7,525 bases of DNA, from assembly GCA_017381395.1 (NCBI GenBank), contig JAFOCH010000050.1:1-7525 (forward strand), written 5' to 3'. The DNA is from Clostridia bacterium. GTDB lineage: Bacteria > Bacillota > Clostridia > Oscillospirales > Acutalibacteraceae. Position numbers and translations under genes: made by a program. Shown here in pieces: positions 5,547 to 7,525 of the stretch (position 1 is the stretch's first letter; the number at the start of each line of letters is the position of its first letter). Below the pieces are notes generated by a model. It saw nothing but the letters and a program-made list of their open reading frames with translations. It was not told the origin of the DNA and did not search any database.

Positions 5547-5575
5547 AGTTTATCAGTAATATCAGCATTTGTCAA
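5547..5575 (-). promoter_or_regulatory. Promoter of RNA-C
   Basis: On the minus strand there is a -35 TTGACA (5575-5570), a 17-bp spacer and a -10 TAAACT (5552-5547, four of six). The spacer differs from the other two units and lacks the palindrome, so this unit is probably regulated differently. It lies about 30 bp past the terminator of the tRNA gene. Confidence 0.6.
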
Positions 5576-5605
5576 GAAAATAGGTTTATTGCAATATCCG
5601 CTAAT

Positions 5606-5645
5606 AAAAAAGAGAAGGCTGCATATCAGCAACCTTCTCTTTTTT
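5606..5645 (-). terminator. Intrinsic terminator of the secG/tRNA-Pro transcript
   Basis: On the minus strand, AGAGAAGGTTGC (5640-5629) pairs with GCAGCCTTCTCT (5622-5611, one G-U pair) around a six-base loop, followed by TTTTTTATTAG. It starts right after the encoded CCA of the tRNA. A/T flanks extend the stem on both sides, so it could work in both directions. Confidence 0.9.
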
Positions 5646-5722
5646 TGGTCCGAGTGACAGGAGTCGAACCTGCGGCCTCTTGAACCCCATTCAAGCGCTC
5701 TACCAAACTGGGCTACACCCGG
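5646..5722 (-). tRNA. tRNA-Pro, anticodon GGG, with encoded CCA
   Basis: The gene is 77 nt and folds as a cloverleaf: acceptor CCGGGTG/CACTCGG (one G-U), D arm GCCC/GAGC, anticodon arm CTTGA-ATGGGGT-TCAAG, variable AGGCC, and T arm GCAGG-TTCGACT-CCTGT. The 3' end ACCA is encoded. Loop positions 34-36 read GGG, which decodes proline CCC and CCU. One oddity is a C12-A23 mismatch in the D stem, where most tRNAs with this arm have T-A. It lies downstream of secG on the same strand and ends at a strong terminator, so it may be cotranscribed and processed out. Confidence 0.95.
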
Positions 5723-5728
5723 ATATCT

Positions 5729-5752
5729 CGCAGGTAACTATTGCTACCTGCG
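5729..5752 (-). other. Short hairpin between secG and tRNA-Pro
   Basis: CGCAGGTA/TACCTGCG forms an 8-bp perfect stem with an 8-base loop, six bases from the tRNA 5' end. No U-run follows on either strand, so it is not a standard terminator. It may separate or guide processing of the tRNA from the secG transcript. Confidence 0.5.
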
Positions 5753-5773
5753 GACTATTTATTCTTGTAACAA

Positions 5774-6022
5774 TTATTTAATCATTGCAAGAACGAATGC
5801 GATAACAACAAGGATCATGAAAACGATCGCAATAACCTTTGTCCAACGAGCAAGGAAAGCGTCAACCGAACGAGCCTTGTTCTTTGACAAAAAGGTATCA
5901 GCTCCACCGGAAATTGCTCCGTTAATACCGGCTCTGCGTCCTTCTTGGAGAAGGATAGCTGCGATAATAACGATAGCCAAAATGATAATAAGTGAGCCAA
6001 CAATAATTTCTGTTATACCCAT
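5774..6022 (-). CDS. secG: Preprotein translocase subunit SecG
   Basis: The protein has 82 residues, normal for Gram-positive SecG. It has two membrane helices (about 5-25 and 60-80) joined by a short loop with the family's typical LLQEGRRAGINGAISGGAD segment (about 23-42). SecG binds SecY in the SecYEG channel and eases protein export. The start is ATG at 6022 with a strong AAGGAGG site. It follows oadA on the same strand but has its own promoter in the gap, and it precedes tRNA-Pro. Confidence 0.95.
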   Translation of the reverse strand: MGITEIIVGSLIIILAIVIIAAILLQEGRRAGINGAISGGADTFLSKNKARSVDAFLARWTKVIAIVFMILVVIAFVLAMIK

Positions 6023-6066
6023 TATATAAAACCTCCTTAAAAAAGGTACGCATCAACAGTGCAAAT

Positions 6067-6098
6067 ATTATAATATCACATACTTGGACAAAATGCAA
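6067..6098 (-). promoter_or_regulatory. Promoter of secG
   Basis: On the minus strand, TATTAT (6075-6070) sits 17 bp from TTGCAT (6098-6093). An overlapping perfect TATAAT (6072-6067) is an alternative -10. The whole element lies between the oadA stop codon and secG. Confidence 0.5.
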
Positions 6099-6105
6099 GT
6101 GTTTT

Positions 6106-7503
6106 TTACATCGGATGTATCATTTTATCCATATCGAGCAATTCTCCGTTAAGACCGAGCTTTTTATTTCGTCTTTGTTCAAAGAATTTTACGGCTACCT
6201 GACCAAACTGAGCGTAGGAAAGTACGTCCTCCTCCTGCTCTGACCAGGGCTTAACTTCTTCTCTGAGTTTGTCGAGCTCGGGCTCGATTTTATCAGCGGG
6301 ACGGCAATCAATCGGCTCGTCGTCACCGATAATTTTTTTACGGAATTCGTCGTCGATGGGAAGGGGAGTGTGACCGTATTCGCCGCGAACAAGTCCCTTA
6401 AACTCGTTTGTTACCATCTTGTATCTTTCGCCCATAATGACGTTGTAAACGGCCTGGGTTCCTACAATCTGGCTCGACGGAGTAACAAGCGGAGGATATC
6501 CGCAATCGGCACGTACCTTTGGTACTTCTTCGAGAACCTCGGTAAGCTTTTCTTCTTTGCCTGCCTGCTTGAGCTGCGAAACGAGGTTAGAGAGCATTCC
6601 TCCCGGTACCTGGTAAATAAGTGCCTTTGCGTCAACGCCCATTACCTTTGTGCTGAGCAGTCCGCTTGCTAAATATTCCTCTTTCAAAGCGGCAAAGTGC
6701 TTTGAAATTTCGTCAATCTTTTCGATATCAAGTCCTGTGTCGTACGGTGTACCGCTAAAAGCAGCTACCATCGACTCGGTTGAGGGATGCGAAGTTCCCA
6801 TTGCCAGAGGTGAAAGTGCTGTGTCAACAACGTCTGCACCTGCTTCAACCGCCTTCATGAGTACCATTGAAGCGAGCCCCGATGTATAGTGTGAATGAAC
6901 CTGAATCGGCACCTTGACGGTTTCTTTCAGTGCTTTTACGAGGTCGTATGTGCCGTAAGGAGTGAGCAATCCTGCCATATCCTTTACACAAATTGAGTCA
7001 GCACCGATTTCCTCAAGCTGCTTTGCATATTTTGTATAGTATTCGATGTCAAAAACGGGTCCCGTTGTATACGAAATTGCCGCCTGAACGTGTGCCTTTT
7101 CCTTTTTAGCCGCGTTGATTGCGGTGGTAAGGTTTCTCGGGTCGTTGAGCGCGTCAAAAATTCGTAAAATGTCAATTCCGTTAGCAACCGACTTTTGAAC
7201 AAGATATTCAACCACGTCGTCGGCATAGTGACGGTAGCCGAGCATATTCTGTCCTCTGAAAAGCATTTGGAGCTTTGTTTTCGGACAATGTTCGCGAATT
7301 GTACGCAGTCTTTCCCACGGGTCCTCGTTTAAGAAACGCAGACATGCGTCGAATGTAGCACCGCCCCAGCATTCAAGCGAGTGATAGCCGACATCATCTA
7401 GCTTTTCGAGGATGGGGAGCATCTGCTCGGTTGACATTCTGGTTGCAATAAGTGACTGATGAGCGTCACGTAAAATCGTTTCGGTAATTTTTACAGAAGC
7501 CAT
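6106..7503 (-). CDS. oadA: Carboxyltransferase subunit: oxaloacetate decarboxylase alpha / pyruvate carboxylase subunit B type, no biotin domain
   Basis: The protein has 465 residues. It transfers a carboxyl group between oxaloacetate and biotin on a carrier protein, forming pyruvate; in a decarboxylase complex this drives Na+ export. The TIM-barrel metal site is complete: Asp13 in LRDAHQSL, the carbamylated-type Lys174 in CVKDMAGL, and His203 and His205 in VHSHYTSG. A conserved C-terminal domain follows (GGMLSNLVSQLK and PLVTPSSQIVGTQAV). Full-length OadA is near 590 residues with a C-terminal biotinyl domain; here the protein stops at the end of the carboxyltransferase part, so a separate biotin carrier is expected, probably beyond the window. 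The start is ATG at 7503 with AAAGGAAGG upstream. Decarboxylase versus methylmalonyl-CoA carboxyltransferase or pyruvate carboxylase use cannot be decided without the neighbours. Confidence 0.88.
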   Translation of the reverse strand: MASVKITETILRDAHQSLIATRMSTEQMLPILEKLDDVGYHSLECWGGATFDACLRFLNEDPWERLRTIREHCPKTKLQMLFRGQNMLGYRHYADDVVEYLVQKSVANGIDILRIFDALNDPRNLTTAINAAKKEKAHVQAAISYTTGPVFDIEYYTKYAKQLEEIGADSICVKDMAGLLTPYGTYDLVKALKETVKVPIQVHSHYTSGLASMVLMKAVEAGADVVDTALSPLAMGTSHPSTESMVAAFSGTPYDTGLDIEKIDEISKHFAALKEEYLASGLLSTKVMGVDAKALIYQVPGGMLSNLVSQLKQAGKEEKLTEVLEEVPKVRADCGYPPLVTPSSQIVGTQAVYNVIMGERYKMVTNEFKGLVRGEYGHTPLPIDDEFRKKIIGDDEPIDCRPADKIEPELDKLREEVKPWSEQEEDVLSYAQFGQVAVKFFEQRRNKKLGLNGELLDMDKMIHPM

Positions 7504-7525
7504 GATAACCTTCCTTTAATATTAG

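Noticed and set aside
5204..5575. Insertion sequence or MITE remnant
   Set aside because: There is no terminal inverted repeat pair bounding the region and no target-site duplication seen. The hairpins differ in sequence and each has its own promoter and terminator tail.
5294..5632. 112-codon minus-strand open frame through the RNA cluster
   Set aside because: It crosses the tRNA terminator, three promoters and two predicted terminators, and its sequence resembles no known protein.
5274..5657. 127-codon plus-strand open frame with an internal peptide repeat (YHTNN.LSII)
   Set aside because: The peptide repeat is just the translated promoter/operator direct repeat, there is no good ribosome binding site, the frame spans three hairpins, and it runs into the tRNA terminator.
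6080..6106. Terminator after oadA
   Set aside because: Only a weak ACTTG/CAAGT stem without a proper U-run is present, and it overlaps the secG promoter.

Overview
The window looks like chromosomal DNA of a low-to-moderate GC Gram-positive anaerobe, most likely a Clostridia member. The basis is AGGAGG-type ribosome binding sites, TTG starts, sigma-A-like promoters, a cobalamin riboswitch in front of an ECF-transporter S component, and a biotin-domain-less carboxyltransferase of the oxaloacetate decarboxylase/pyruvate carboxylase family. Species cannot be named from the sequence alone.

Layout. (1) Positions 1-1257, minus strand: a B12-responsive unit made of promoter, cobalamin riboswitch, DUF4430 lipoprotein and an ECF S component that runs off the window. 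(2) 1260-3090: an RluA-family pseudouridine synthase (minus) and a RadC/JAB-domain protein (plus). They diverge from a compact region with back-to-back promoters, both start at TTG, and radC ends in a clear intrinsic terminator. (3) 3089-5200, plus strand: a two-gene operon with overlapping ends, encoding a membrane-anchored periplasmic-adaptor-like protein and a MacB/FtsX-type ABC permease, with no ATPase gene beside them. (4) 5204-5575, minus strand: no protein gene, but three consecutive compact transcription units (RNA-C, RNA-B, RNA-A in transcription order). Each has TTGACA, a 17-bp spacer and a -10, then a roughly 75-80 nt RNA whose two ends pair, then a U-rich tail. The promoters of B and A share a 16-bp palindrome inside the -35/spacer. 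(5) 5606-7503, minus strand: oadA-like carboxyltransferase, secG, tRNA-Pro(GGG) with encoded CCA, and a strong terminator.

How the parts work together. The B12 unit reads as regulated corrinoid uptake: the riboswitch senses intracellular cobalamin, the lipoprotein has a transcobalamin-C-terminal-like fold family domain and could capture substrate, and the S component would give specificity to a shared ECF energising module encoded elsewhere. The adaptor/permease pair must borrow an ATPase or have lost it. The tandem RNA cluster is the part of the window least explained by known families and is the main candidate for an undescribed element: probably a set of small regulatory RNAs, two of them under a common DNA-binding regulator.
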